DNA of 64,000 nt from Azadirachta indica. Lineage: Eukaryota > Streptophyta > Magnoliopsida > Sapindales > Meliaceae. Under the pieces are notes generated by a model. It was not told the origin of the DNA. It saw only the letters and a program-made list of their open reading frames with translations, and made no database searches. The stretch spans positions 928,824 through 992,823 of the forward strand of contig CM040440.1 in the NCBI GenBank assembly GCA_022749755.1. The letters are read 5' to 3'. Numbering within the stretch: the first letter of the stretch is position 1; each line of letters begins with the position of its first letter. Below, piece after piece: positions 46,884-58,649 of the stretch. A program made the position numbers and the translations under genes.

Positions 46884-48138
46884 GGGATAATAACATTTTC
46901 ATCCCTTAATTTAATTAAAATAAAAAAAATGAGACATAGTTTGATAATTTTTACAAATTAATTTATGACTTTATTTATTTTTAATTTGATAATTTTAAAT
47001 TTTATGAACTTTACTGATAAATATCATTAATATGAAAAGACTAATAAAACTTCTAATTTATTTAATATATCACGATAAGAGTAATGGTAAAATAAACGAC
47101 TTATTATACAGTTATTATATTATCCATATGAATGTTTTATCCCTTATTTAGTATGCTATATCCATGTTGTTAATTTTAAAAAACAAAAATATTGCTAAGA
47201 GTATTTTGTCCCTTACAACTTAAAAAATAATTTTAATTTATTAATGTTAAAATACAACTTTATTTTTATTTTTTTTTTACAACTTAAATTTTTTCTAAAA
47301 ATGCTAAATAAAATTTCAATTTCGTTATTAGCAATCTTCATCCTTTTCCATTTTCTAATAATTTTATTAATTTTCTTTTCCTCCATAAATTCTCTTCTAC
47401 ACTCCCTCGTACAAAATTCAATAAATTTGTGTTAAAATAGAAAGAAAATCTACCACAAATTCAAACTCAAATATGGTAAATACATTCAACCAATCATTAA
47501 TGGATCAAATATTAAATAAAGACGAACATGGAATTTGATTACATCAAATCAATGCATAACAATAAACACAAGTCGGTGTGCTTTGGCCACTGCAAAGCTG
47601 TATGCGCGTCCCGCTCGTACGACACCGACAAGGGAGGGAGATCGGCAATAACAGAGATTGGAGGTGAGAAGTTATTATGTGGTCCGCTTTTGTTTTGATG
47701 TAGCGGTACGAAAGCAGCAGGCTACAGCATTGTTGACCGACGATAGAAGGGCGCTGTAGGCACTATGCTATTTTGTTTAGATGGGTGGGTAGCAAATAAA
47801 ATTAGTGTTAGGTTATTCGTTAATTACGTTTTACTTAACAAAATAATTAATTGTGAAATGTTCAAAAATATATAATTTTTACTTGTTTGATAAAAACATC
47901 AATTTATTAAGTGTTATAAACTAACAGACTAGTAGTTTTATAGGTATTTTTGGTACTTCTGAGATTTACTCTGTATATTTCGTCAAATTATAGGGCCCTT
48001 TTAAAAAATTAATGTTTGATTTTAGTGGTTTTTAATTGGATGTTGGTCTTTATTAGGGATAAGATTATTACAATTGAGTAAATTATATCCTAATTTATTG
48101 TTTTAGTAAAATTTAGGGATGAAAAATGTTATTGTCTC
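46884..48138. mobile_element. AT-rich inverted-repeat (MITE-like) element 2
   Basis: The left end reads 'gggataataacattttcatc' then 'ccttaatttaattaaaat'. The right end on the minus strand is 'gagacaataacatttttcat' then 'ccctaaattttactaaaa'. The motif is shared with element 1. About 1.25 kb separates the ends. The middle contains a GC-rich patch at 47575-47775 unlike its surroundings. A further single end-like copy lies at 49556-49579 (minus). Confidence 0.4.
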
Positions 48139-50059
48139 ATTTTTATTTTTAATAAAAAGAAATTTATATTATCTTTACTTTTGACCATAATTTGTAAAAG
48201 GATGTTGAAATCAGAAAGTCATATTATTTTTGAACATGAGAAAAACGTTGCCATTATTTATTAATTTCCTTTGACCTAAAAGCTTACGTGTAGATATTAA
48301 TGTTAAAAATCATTTGAAAGAAACAAAGGGTGCAATATTTTTTTTCTATTTTTCGTCTTAAATTGTATTTAATTTGTTATTATATATTATATTGCAATCA
48401 TCTTAATATGTTGATGTTTCATTACAAGTGTTACATAATTTATAATTATATGTGTTTTATAGAAAACTAATTAATATTTTTTTTAAGATATAAACAGTTT
48501 CATTCTTTAGTTTTTGAATTATTTAAAAACTCTCACATAAATTCCTGCTCTTTCTTTAAGTTTCTTCAAAAAAAATTTATCAAACAAATATTGATTTGAG
48601 GATCATAATACTTTTGCACAAATAAACCAAAGAAGATTTGAGAACTAGAGGTGATGCTTGATCAAATGCAACTATGCAATTAATAAATAGAAGTATTTTT
48701 ATAAAACTAAATTCTAATAAGTTTACAACTATTAAGAATGAAGTTGATATGAATGCGTAAAAAAGTTAATAAAAAAATAATATATAATTATCTTGTTAAT
48801 ATAAAAATGAAGTGGGCTTCGTTTGATATTATGATATTGTTATTGTACCTTAAAAAAAAAAAGGTAAAATAGATATTTGTGGCACTAGCTTTAGCATGAT
48901 TCATTTATTTTTTTACTAATATCTATTACTAATACTTTTGTTTTATAGTATTTATAATTTTAAAGTCGCGACATCTTAATACTAAATAAAACTTAAGATT
49001 ATCGTAAAAAATATAAAAATAGGAAAAAAAAAATAGTCTCATTGATATGTTGTTATCATTCTCAATTCATGTAAAATCTACACTTGGCTCTTCCAAAGTG
49101 GTCCTCCTTTGACAAAGAATTAGAGAAACATTGAATTGTGTTATCCTTCATTTTTACGGGGAAAACATGCTTTTGCTTTTAGCAAGATGCTGAGCACTAT
49201 GTTAACAACCCACTGGATGAAAAGGACTCATCTTATGAAAACACTTTGCACTAATATTTAAATCCTTATGTTAACCATTTGAAATCCAGTTTGTAATTAT
49301 GGGAGATAAATAGTATACAATTAAAATTTGTAGACATTAAAGTATAAAATATTTGTCCTAAAAATTAAAAATTTAAAAAATATTCATTTTAAATTGGAGT
49401 TAGATCACTTTAAGTTCTAGCGTAGTTTTACTCTACTTTGAAAGATGCTATTAAAATATAATTATTGAATTTTAACATTTTCATATCTAATAAGAACTTA
49501 TGTAACATTAAAAAATAACTAAAGTCAAGAATTAATTTATTAAAAAATAAAATCTAAGGATCAGAAATGTTATTACTCCTGATGATGATGGAGTGGAGTT
49601 AATTATTTGGTTGTGTTCAGATCAATTTATAATAGTATAGTTCAAATATTTAAATTTATTAAGGATTGTATTTATTTTTATATGTCAAAAAAATACTTAA
49701 AATATATTTTTATTGCCACTATAGATAGTTGAATCTTTTCCTCACATGAAAGATTACTTAAATGTAATTTTATCTTCAGAGTGTAAGATCTAGCTAGATA
49801 TGTTATAATATATAACAATATCAAAACAAAAATTTGGATAACATTATTGATACTATGAACATTTGTAATATATAACATTGTAACTGCAATATGCAACAGT
49901 AATATTTGACATTAATTGATTAATTTTTTTATAATGAATTACATTTGAATTTAACTCAAAAGAATACTATTTCAATAAACCAAGATTAAGATGCTAATTT
50001 TGGAATTAGATGTATTTTTATATAATCTTAAAATTGTAATTATAGTGGGGAGAGTTACT
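48139..50059. other. AT-rich spacer, no gene seen
   Basis: No coding sequence or RNA gene was recognised. 49556-49579 is a single end-like copy of the inverted-repeat family described for 43797-48138. Confidence 0.5.
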
Positions 50060-50611
50060 TGATGCCAATTCAAGGTGTCAATGGATGCCAACAATAAACC
50101 CTAAGTTGGATCGAACCTATAGGCAAATAAACCTGATCTTAGACAACACACTTAGGTCACAAAAGCTAGACATCACAGAGTCAAAGCATCTTTACCTTAA
50201 GCTCACATCGAGGGATAACATGTTAAATGTTTAAAGATTTTTGGATAAGGGATAAAGAGAGATAATTAGTAAAGAGATCATGACAATAACTACTCATTGT
50301 CCCATTATCTCTAAACTTTCGAGGAAGTAATCCACTAAACCCCAATCACTGTAACCATAATCCCTAAGGTCAAGTATAAAAGGAAAATGTAAATAAGACA
50401 AGTACACATCGAATTCTTTCTTAATGTTACATTGCCAAAATGCTGTCTCATGAATTTCTTTATAAGAAAACTCTAAACACTTTCTAACTTAAGCATTTAA
50501 GGATTTTTGTTGAGAAGCTAACATTCCTTTAGTTTTCTTTATTTAGTATATTGCAATATGAGTAGGGAAGATTTGTTATTAGATATCAAAGGTCATAAAA
50601 TTTGGTATCAA
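50060..50611 (+). repeat. 5' LTR of a Tat-type gypsy remnant
   Basis: It starts 'tgatgccaattcaaggtgtc' after a purine stretch 'gtggggagag'. It has a TATA box 'tataaaag' at 50375-50382 and the Tat-group LTR motif 'ctaacttaagcatttaagga' at about 50481-50500. It ends next to a decayed primer-binding site at 50616. The edges are by eye. Confidence 0.6.
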
Positions 50612-50615
50612 TAGT

Positions 50616-50634
50616 TGGCATTGTTTGTGAGAAC
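50616..50634 (+). other. Primer-binding site, Tat-type (decayed)
   Basis: 'tggcattgtttgtgagaac' follows 'tttggtatcaatagt'. The usual form in this group is 'tggcgccgtctgtgggaac'; several CpG-type changes separate them. It marks the start of the internal region. Confidence 0.7.
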
Positions 50635-50664
50635 GATGAAAAGCCACCCTTTATAAATTTTAAA

Positions 50665-51480
50665 GGAAATTAGTGGACACCCTCTTGAACTATAGTGAAA
50701 TGATAATACACCCGCCCTGATGTTTCAAAAAAGACAAACATCCCCTGATGTTTTAATAAATGATATATACCCCTTAAGGTTAATTTGCTGTCACTTTGTT
50801 GTTAACTTTTGAGGGGTAATTTGGTCATTTGGGTATAATAACATAAATCTTCATCTCCTCTTCTTCTTCCTTCTCCTTTTCCATTTCTATTTCACCCTTA
50901 ATATCTCTTTCTTCTCTTCAACTTCCTACACCAAATCCCACCTTTTCATCCTTATTTCCACCAATTTCATCTCAAATAAAAGTTAGGCACTTATTTATAA
51001 TATTCCCAACTTCATCATCTTTACCACCATTTCCCGAAAACCCACAAAAAAAATTAGAATTTGAAATAAAAACAACCTTAAAATCCTTAAATTCCCAAAA
51101 TGCTAGTTCTACCTTTCCTAAACTCCCTAAAATACTAAATCCAAAACATAGGAAACCTTGAAATTGGGCAAAATTTTTAGTGAAAATTTTTGTAAGCCAA
51201 GAGAAAAAAAGGGAGAGAAAGTTCTTTGAGTAGGTAAATAGGTGGGTACGTGGGTAGCTACAAATCAAATTATGATTAAAATTTTCAATTATGAGTTATT
51301 TTACTAAATTGACCCTTCAAACCTAATGATAAACCAACCCCAGAAAAGTATCTATCATTTATCGAAACATCGGGGGGATGAGAGGGTGTGGTGGTGGAAA
51401 ATGGGTGTTTGTCATTTTTGAAATATCATGGGGGTATCTGTTATTTTGTTATAGTTTAGGAGGGTATTCGTCAATTTTCC
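50665..51480. mobile_element. MULE-like element, 816 bp, nested in the Tat remnant
   Basis: Long terminal inverted repeats of roughly 110 bp. The left end reads 'ggaaattagtggacaccctc', then 'ttgaactatagtgaaatgat' and 'ccctgatgtttcaaaaaaga'. The right end on the minus strand reads 'ggaaaattgacgaataccct', then 'cctaaactataacaaaataa' and 'catgatatttcaaaaatga'. It is flanked by imperfect 11-bp direct repeats, taaattttaaa (50654-50664) and tgagttttaaa (51481-51491), as expected for Mutator-like elements. No transposase is present, so it is non-autonomous. The middle (50850-50975) is rich in 'cttcttctt' and resembles a plant 5' leader; a minus-strand open frame at 50972-51268 has no known domain. 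Confidence 0.7.
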
Positions 51481-51491
51481 TGAGTTTTAAA

Positions 51492-53109
51492 GATAGTTAT
51501 AGCATCAAGAGATAAGAATCAAATGACAAGGCGAAATCTAATGGACCATAACTGCTGCGAAGAAGAAACCCCAAATCTTAATGTGGTTGAAAGAAGCATG
51601 AAATTACTTCTTTAAGTATTGATAATTCTAATTCACACACGAATACAAAGCCATATCCGAAAAGTTAGGCAAATAATTGCCTTAATAATCATCAAGTGAT
51701 GTAGAAACTAAAGGAAAGTGAAAGGATGTATGTAGAGCACAAAAGGCAAATGTAGCAAATGCAAGCAAAGGTGGATGCATACGAATGAGAGATAGGAGAG
51801 CTTAGAAGGAGAATAGGAGTTGCCTTGGAAAGGACTTTAGTGTTAAAAGATGTTCTATTGCCTACAAACGCGGAAAGCAATACCACAAAGGTAATAAGAA
51901 AGGCCTTGAGAGAATTGTGGCAGCAATATGCGATGACAAGAAGGAGATTGGTGGCAAATAGGCCACTAGAAAACCCTCCTTCTTAGAGGAAAAGATACAT
52001 AGCAGCACAAAAGAGGAAGGTAAATTGAATAGCTTAAAGAAGAATGTTGATGTAGGTATTCAAATACATCATTAAGAATCTACGGCGACCCAACTCAGAG
52101 GCCATCTCATGTTCGATACAATTATGACCGTAGTCAGAAACACAACCCTGAGCATAGTTTAAATACAATTAATATAAGGATGTATCTGAATCACAAGCGT
52201 AGGAAAGACAAAGAAGCGGTTAGAGAAGTTGAAGTGTAAGGTGATGACGTTGTAGATTAAGTTAGAAAAGAACCGAATCTAAAGGGTTAAGTTAGAAAGT
52301 TGGTAAAAGAAGTGAGAGACCATAAAGAAGAAGCAACATGGCAAGCTAGGAGATTTTAAGTTTGAATTGGAGTCCCTTCTTACAAAGGAGATACAAGACT
52401 TGGTGCCCTAAAGAAATCTAAGATGTCCTACGTCATGCCTTATACAAGAAAAATAGACCCAATGTTGCCTATGGTAATATTATTGGGAAATATGTTCATA
52501 GAGGGCTTCATGAAACTTCAACATGTGCTGCCTCTTCGCTTTGATGTTAGAAAGACAAACAAGGAGGTGTTAAAAAAGTTTGAAGCCTAACAGCATCGGG
52601 AGTTTTACTTAATTATATGAGGCATTTGTGAACAAGTTTAAGGGTATAAGTATGATCAAAGACAATTAATTCAATGTTGATGTTGCTAAAGCAGAGAGAA
52701 GGTGAAACCTTAAGGAGTTTAAAAAGATGTCACAATGAGGTAATAGAATTAGGTCCTATAATCATCTATTATTGTTGGAAGGCCTCAAGTGTAGATAGAA
52801 TTTGGTTTACAGTCCACAAAAAGAAGGCAACCATATATGAACAAGCTCGAAAAGAAGTTTTAGACGAGATCACTGTCGAAGATCAAATCCTACTAAGATG
52901 AAAATATGAGAAACCTAGAGGATTGAGGTCACGAGACAGATCACATAGCTAGAGGCTAGAGGATTGGAGGGATAAGAAAGATAATTCCAAATCAGGCTAA
53001 GGAAGGAATTAGGATTTCCAGTGTCTCTAATTTTACTAGTGCCCTGAGAATCTGTCCCCAAGAGATAAGTTACCTCTACCACCTAATGAAAGCTCAAGGA
53101 GGGTGAAAT
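51492..53109 (+). pseudogene. Gag region of the Tat-type gypsy remnant (broken)
   Basis: The clearest part is at 52674-52901: LLKQREGETLRSLKRCHNEV, then TVHKKKATIYEQARKEVLDE. This has the Gag pattern 'K.....ESL..F..R.N.E' followed by a 'P.TY.E...RA' helix. Upstream, 'GFMKLQHVLPLRF' and 'AFVNKFKGI' (about 52510-52650) are other frames of the same gag. The stretch 51492-52480 is probably the gag N-terminus and leader but is too broken to read. It forms one element with 54541-56420. Confidence 0.65.
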
Positions 53110-54540
53110 AACAACTAGGAAACCCAAAAAGGGGAGAGGGCGATGAATTGGGTTTTCAAGAATTTTAATAATTTTAAAGCAACCCAACAACTAACTCTAA
53201 ACAATTGAATTATTCTATATTATAATACACAAAATTTAGCTCACAATTCTAATCACCAATATGTGAATGCAAACAAATTAAGTCTTAAATGTGTGTGAAT
53301 AATGTGTATAACAAATATAAATATAAACAATAATTAATAATAGAGAGAAAGAGATCAAACACAATGATTTTTACATAATTCGGCAAACTCCAGCCTATGT
53401 ATATGGCTCAAAGCTCCAAACTTAAGGATTCCACTACTTGCCTTCAAATCCAAAGACAACCAATTACAATACCAAATTGACGAGTGCCACTTAAATTTCA
53501 TATGCTAAAAGGGCTCTATAGATGCCTCTCCAAACTTTACAACCAAGTGACTTAGTGGGTGTCACTTATATCTCACAATTTAAATGTATTTGCCTCACAC
53601 TTAACCTTACAATAATTATAAAGAAATAGTCTTAATAAAAGAATTTCATTAAGAAAAAATACGAATACTTTTTTTCAAAAAATAATACAAATGAAAAAAT
53701 AGAGTGTGCATAAATTGAATATTTGATTTACAAATAAAAGCTCAAAATCTTTACTTTGCACTTCTAAAACCTATAACAAAGATTCCCATGTGTGCAAAGA
53801 TTGTTTCAAATGAGTTTAAACTATTAGTTATAATGAAAATTAAAAAACTAGTTGTTATAAACGAAAATATGAATTTTTTTCAAAATTTGCTCGGTCGTAT
53901 GGCATATTCAGTTGAGCGGAAGGCAAACTCGGTCGACCAACCCTACTACCTTATTTTGCAAGTATTCTATCTTTTGTTTACTTTACTAGTTCAAATGAAT
54001 CGGTCTGAACTAGTTCCATCCAGTTCAACTAAACCAAGCATTGAACTAAGTTTGACCAATTTTGACTTTTTGAATAAGTCCATCAAGTTTTTAGATCTAG
54101 CATTTGGTCCCTTTTTTTAGTTTCAAAATTTTGTGTTTTCTTCCAACTTTTAGATTTCAAAATCTTACAAATTGACTCATAAAATAAGTATAATTAATTT
54201 TTACATATCCGAAATATTCATATCGAAACCATATAGCGATATAAATTTTTTTCAAGCTTTAAACATATTTGCTTTAATGAAAAGTGAATTTGAGCTTGTA
54301 AGTACAAATCAATTTCAAAAATATTACAAATAAAAAATACTTAATATTTGTCTTTTCAATTTTTCAAATCTTCTCTTCAATTTACTTTTGAGTTTTCCAA
54401 TTCTTCATGAATGCTTGATTTTAGATATCCTTTTAACGATCAACTTATATTCTAATTCTTCATGTTAAAAATATTATAACAAATGCTACAAGAAAATTTT
54501 AGTTAATCAAAGATATCAAATTTTTTATCACTAAAATAAT
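53110..54540. mobile_element. Unidentified insertion inside the Tat gag
   Basis: Gag sequence stops near 53109 and resumes near 54541. In between lies AT-rich DNA that starts around 'ggggagagggcgatgaattg' followed by 'ggttttcaag', and holds 'cataattcggcaaactccag' (53387-53406), a phrase I have seen in dispersed plant repeats without knowing the class. Near the right end 54485-54496 reads 'gctacaagaaaa', close to a CACTA-type terminus. Class and exact borders are unknown. Confidence 0.35.
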
Positions 54541-56420
54541 TATTATAAGCCTTAAGGCTAACAGAAGGTAGCCAATGTGGCAGATTGGAAAAGATGTAGA
54601 CCCTCTTAACATATCTTTGTCTATAATTTATGAAGACCATGCCTCATGAGGACACCACCAACAAGGCATCAAATAGATAATATTTGTGCATTTAACCAAG
54701 ACTCTGGGCATGACACGAATGAATGCCTAAATTTAAAGCAACATGTGGAGGTCTTGGTTAAAAATAATTACCTAGATAGGTACATGGCAATACCATAGGA
54801 GAAGGGTGAAAGCCCTGACAAAAAAGATTGGGGGAACAATAATGCAGTCCTGAAAAGTTTTTTATATCAAGAGGGCCAACATTGGCCAAAATTGAAACAA
54901 GGTACAAAAAAACTATTGGAAGTATTCATTACCAAATTAATCAATTGAGATACATTTTATGAATATGCAAGCTGAAAAGAAAATAAGAGTTGCCACAGTG
55001 CTAATTATATTCACTGATGAAGATAAGGTAAGGGTTAGTTACCTACATGATGACGTGCAAATGGTTACTCCAAGAGTTAGACCATCTATTGTGAGTAGGA
55101 TATTGACAAACACTAACAATTCAATTGATATTATCTTCAAGAATATACTAGATTCTTTGAAGATCGAGAATTTTAAGCTAGAGCTATTTGATATCACATT
55201 ATATGGATTTACAAAGTCTTACACTCTTACTTTGGACTCCGTTTAATTGTCTAGTGACAATGGGGAACAAGCCCTATCAAAAAACCACAACGATAGAATT
55301 TCAAGTTGTGGATTTGAAGATGCTATACTTTAAGTTTTTAGGGAGGTTATTCTTGAGAATGACCAAAGTCGTAGAGTGCAATGCATTATCTAAAGCTCAA
55401 GTTTAAATTGAGAGCCAAACTTGGTATGGTTAATGAAGATCAACAAGTTATCAGGAACTTGTTTCGCATCATCGATAAAGAGATTATATTTTATTACAAA
55501 AAGGTGATTGAAGTTGACACACTAGAGCGAGGATACGAAGAATCAAGAGTAAACAAAGATAATGGATAAGTTAGAAAGAGATCAAATTAGGAAGAAAGAA
55601 GGTCGGGGCAAACCTTGTGAAGAAATTAGAAACCATTGTCTTGGATAAGGAAAAGGTAGCCAAGATTGAGTCTTAAATACTCGAGTAAGGAATAAGAAGC
55701 TTAAAAATTTCCTAAGGAAACACAACAATATACTCGCTTAGACACATAAGGACATGCCTGGGATTGACCCAAGGATAATTTCTCATCACTTGCCGATAAA
55801 TCTTACCTTTAAGCTTCCTAAGAAGAATAAAAAATGAAAGGCAATGTTGACAAGCTCTTGAAGGCTAGATTCATTAAAGAGGTCTATTATCCTAATTAGG
55901 TAGCCAACATGGTCATGGTGAAAATTGCAAATTGAAAGTGGCAAATATATGTGGACTTACTGACTTGAACAAACCTTGCCTAAAAGATGATTTTCTACTC
56001 TCAAAGATATATCAGCTCGTAGATTCGAAGGCATTTCACGGTCTCTTGAGTTTCATGGATGTCTTCTTAAGGTACAATTAGATTAAGATGTATGAACAAT
56101 CAAAAATAATGGCATTTATTACATATCAGGATTTGTACTGGTACAAGGTGCTACCTTTTGGTTTAAAGAATATAGGAGCCATATACGAAAGGCTTGTAAA
56201 TAGGATATTTGAACCGCTAATGAGGAAAATGATGGAGGTGTATATTGATGATAAGATCACAAAGTCAATTAGGTTAAGGATCATATGTAACATTTAGAGA
56301 AACTTTCTTGCTCTTTGAAATGTTTAAAACTCTAAGAAGCATGTATTTAATGTTAGGTCAAGGAATATTTTAAGGTTCATGGTCAGTAAGCGGGAAACGA
56401 CTTTAAGACCTTATAACCAC
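54541..56420 (+). pseudogene. Gag C-terminus, protease and RT of the Tat-type remnant (broken)
   Basis: The gag C-terminal motif is at about 54685-54790: FNQDSGHDTNECLNLKQHVE, then NNYLDRYM, the 'H.DHGHDT.EC..LK..IE.L...GYL..Y' pattern of Tat elements. The protease region is at 54959-55245: IIFTDEDKVRVSYLHDDVQM, then TNTNNSIDIIF where a working protease has D.GSS.DI, so its catalytic Asp is lost. The RT palm follows at 56088-56297: FITYQDLYWYKVLPFGLKN, then YERLVNRIF, then MMEVYIDDKITKS, the 'MEVYVDDM..KS' box. RNase H, integrase and a 3' LTR were not found, so the element is truncated. Confidence 0.8.
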
Positions 56421-57019
56421 CAATGTTTGAAAAAAGATAGTAGATCCTAAAAATGTTGTCACAATCAAACTTGTATTAGATTTTATACTTTGTGCTCAAG
56501 CTTATGTTTATTTAAACGTGTGTTTATTATTAAATTATGTATAGGTGCTTTGTAAGTTTAATTTCAAATGTTTGATTTACAATAGTTACATTACAAGTTG
56601 ACTTTAATTATTATAATGATGTTAAAAATTAATATGAATTATTGAGTAATAAACAAGGAAAACATTATTAATATACAAAGTTTCTTAATCTTTTTTCCAA
56701 AAAAGACATTAATTGATATTAATCTTGGTTTAGCAAATAATTAGTAGTACCATAGACATCAAAACAATTCTAACATTGTAATTACATTATTGATTTTTCT
56801 GTACAATAGAATTAGAAATCTCATATATCGATTTTCTAAGAATGTATATTGATGTAATGGAGTCAATACATGTTGATAGCTTGGTAGCAATAATTGCTAA
56901 TACTATTTTTGAGATACACAAATTAGTGTTCTTATTTAGTGGCCACGGCATTCTAATTACTTTAAACTAGTGTCAGTAAAGTATATTATTGATACTAACG
57001 AACTATCAATAAAAGACAG
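56421..57019. other. AT-rich sequence, possible CACTA subterminal region
   Basis: No gene is seen. 56971-57010 contains 'tgtcagtaaagtatattatt' followed by 'gatactaacga', the kind of short repeated motif found near CACTA ends, just before the terminus at 57020. Confidence 0.35.
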
Positions 57020-57032
57020 TTTTCTAGTAGTG
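57020..57032. mobile_element. CACTA-type terminus (second in window)
   Basis: 'ttttctagtagtg' is identical to the terminus at 6211-6223. A good left-end partner was not found; the closest is 'gctacaagaaaa' at 54485, which lacks the first bases of CACTA. The flanks show no convincing 3-bp duplication. Confidence 0.5.
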
Positions 57033-58649
57033 CTAGTATATTTCTTATTTATATTTTTCTTATCAAAGGAGAATTTTGCTTATGAAGATAAGGTAAATGT
57101 TTAATTTTTATGTTGTAATACTCAAGTGTAGGTTATTTCAAATAATAAATATTCAAAATTCTAAGTATCGTTTTATAAGGAATTTTTTATATTAAGTCCA
57201 CAAGTTTAAAGGTGCAAATATTAGAAGTCCAATTGTCCAAATATTATGAATGTGAAATGAATTTGTTAATTATTAATTGTAAATTCAATAATATTAATAT
57301 TAAGGTACGAGGGATCCATTTGGATGATGTGTATAAAAATTATTCTTGATCCTTTTTAATATATAATTAAGAATCAATTAAGAAGTGATCTTAATCTGAA
57401 GATGAATAATATTTAAACACAAATAAATCAAAAGACTAACCTTTAAATTGATGTAAAAGACTATAGGTTGCTTTACTCATTAATATGTAGAAAAACGTCG
57501 AAGCATTTAATGAACTTTTTGTTAACAATGAATCAAAATTTTTAACAAACCAAAAACACTTGTAAAATATAGTATTCACTCAATAGAAAAGTTTGACAAT
57601 GAAGTATATAAACAAAAGATCAAAGAACAATACTATTAATCATCAAAACTTCATCTTTACCTCTAATTGCGAGTTTAGAAAAACATTCTGTAAAGAATTA
57701 AAAAAATTTTCTAGTGCCAATAAAACAAGACCTCTCCCCAAGTCTCGTCTTCTTCTCAACAACAAGGTTTGTATAGGTAAGATGAAGGAGAATTTACATA
57801 TGTGAATACATGCAACTTGCAAGTTTCATCATAGCGCTATCTTCCATTTTAGGACTTACTTTTGTCTATAGTCCACTCAAAAGTAGAAAAATATTTCTTC
57901 TTCAAAGTTATGATCCCATGAATAATCTTTGTAATGCTTCATGAATCTAGCATTTAGACCTGCATAGTGGGAGATATGGTTAAAATAATAAGGCATGTGC
58001 AAATTGAAATGTTAACAGCCACTATAAGGATTATGATTATTTTGCACCACTTATATGCATGATTTAAAAATTATTTATAACATCAAATTTGTGGCTACCT
58101 TTCTCTTTCTTTGGATGCTTCAAAAATTAACACAAATGGTGCATAATGGAGATAGTTATGCCCAAAATACAGAAAGATATTCGTAAGTTTAAAATACAAA
58201 TGGTAAGACCGTACTTAAGTGTATTGCTTTAAACTTTCAGTGATGAAACATTCAAAATTTGGCAGTGACCTCAATATAAATTGCACAAAATTGAGTCATC
58301 TTCTATTTGTAATAAAAATCATTACATTTAGAGATGGCTATGCAAAGATATAATCATTATACTAATTAGTGCTCAAGTAGGAAATATACAAGTGGACTAT
58401 TTGATCAATTTTTAATTGCAACTTATTTTTCCTTGCATTTATACACAAAATACACCACATTAATATTTTAACACAAGTATTATACTCTTGCCAACTTACA
58501 AAATTATACATTCTTGCATGTAATTGAGTTTTAGATTGTAAAAACATGTAAATAAAAGTTGTAGCAATGAAGTTCACAATTTATGCACAAATAGGAAATT
58601 TAAATTAAATAATAATGCAATAATATCTTACAACATATATGTAAATGAT
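57033..58649. other. AT-rich spacer, no gene seen
   Basis: Short open frames (57593-57805, 58362-58577) have no family resemblance and sit in sequence of high A+T. Nothing else was recognised. Confidence 0.5.
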
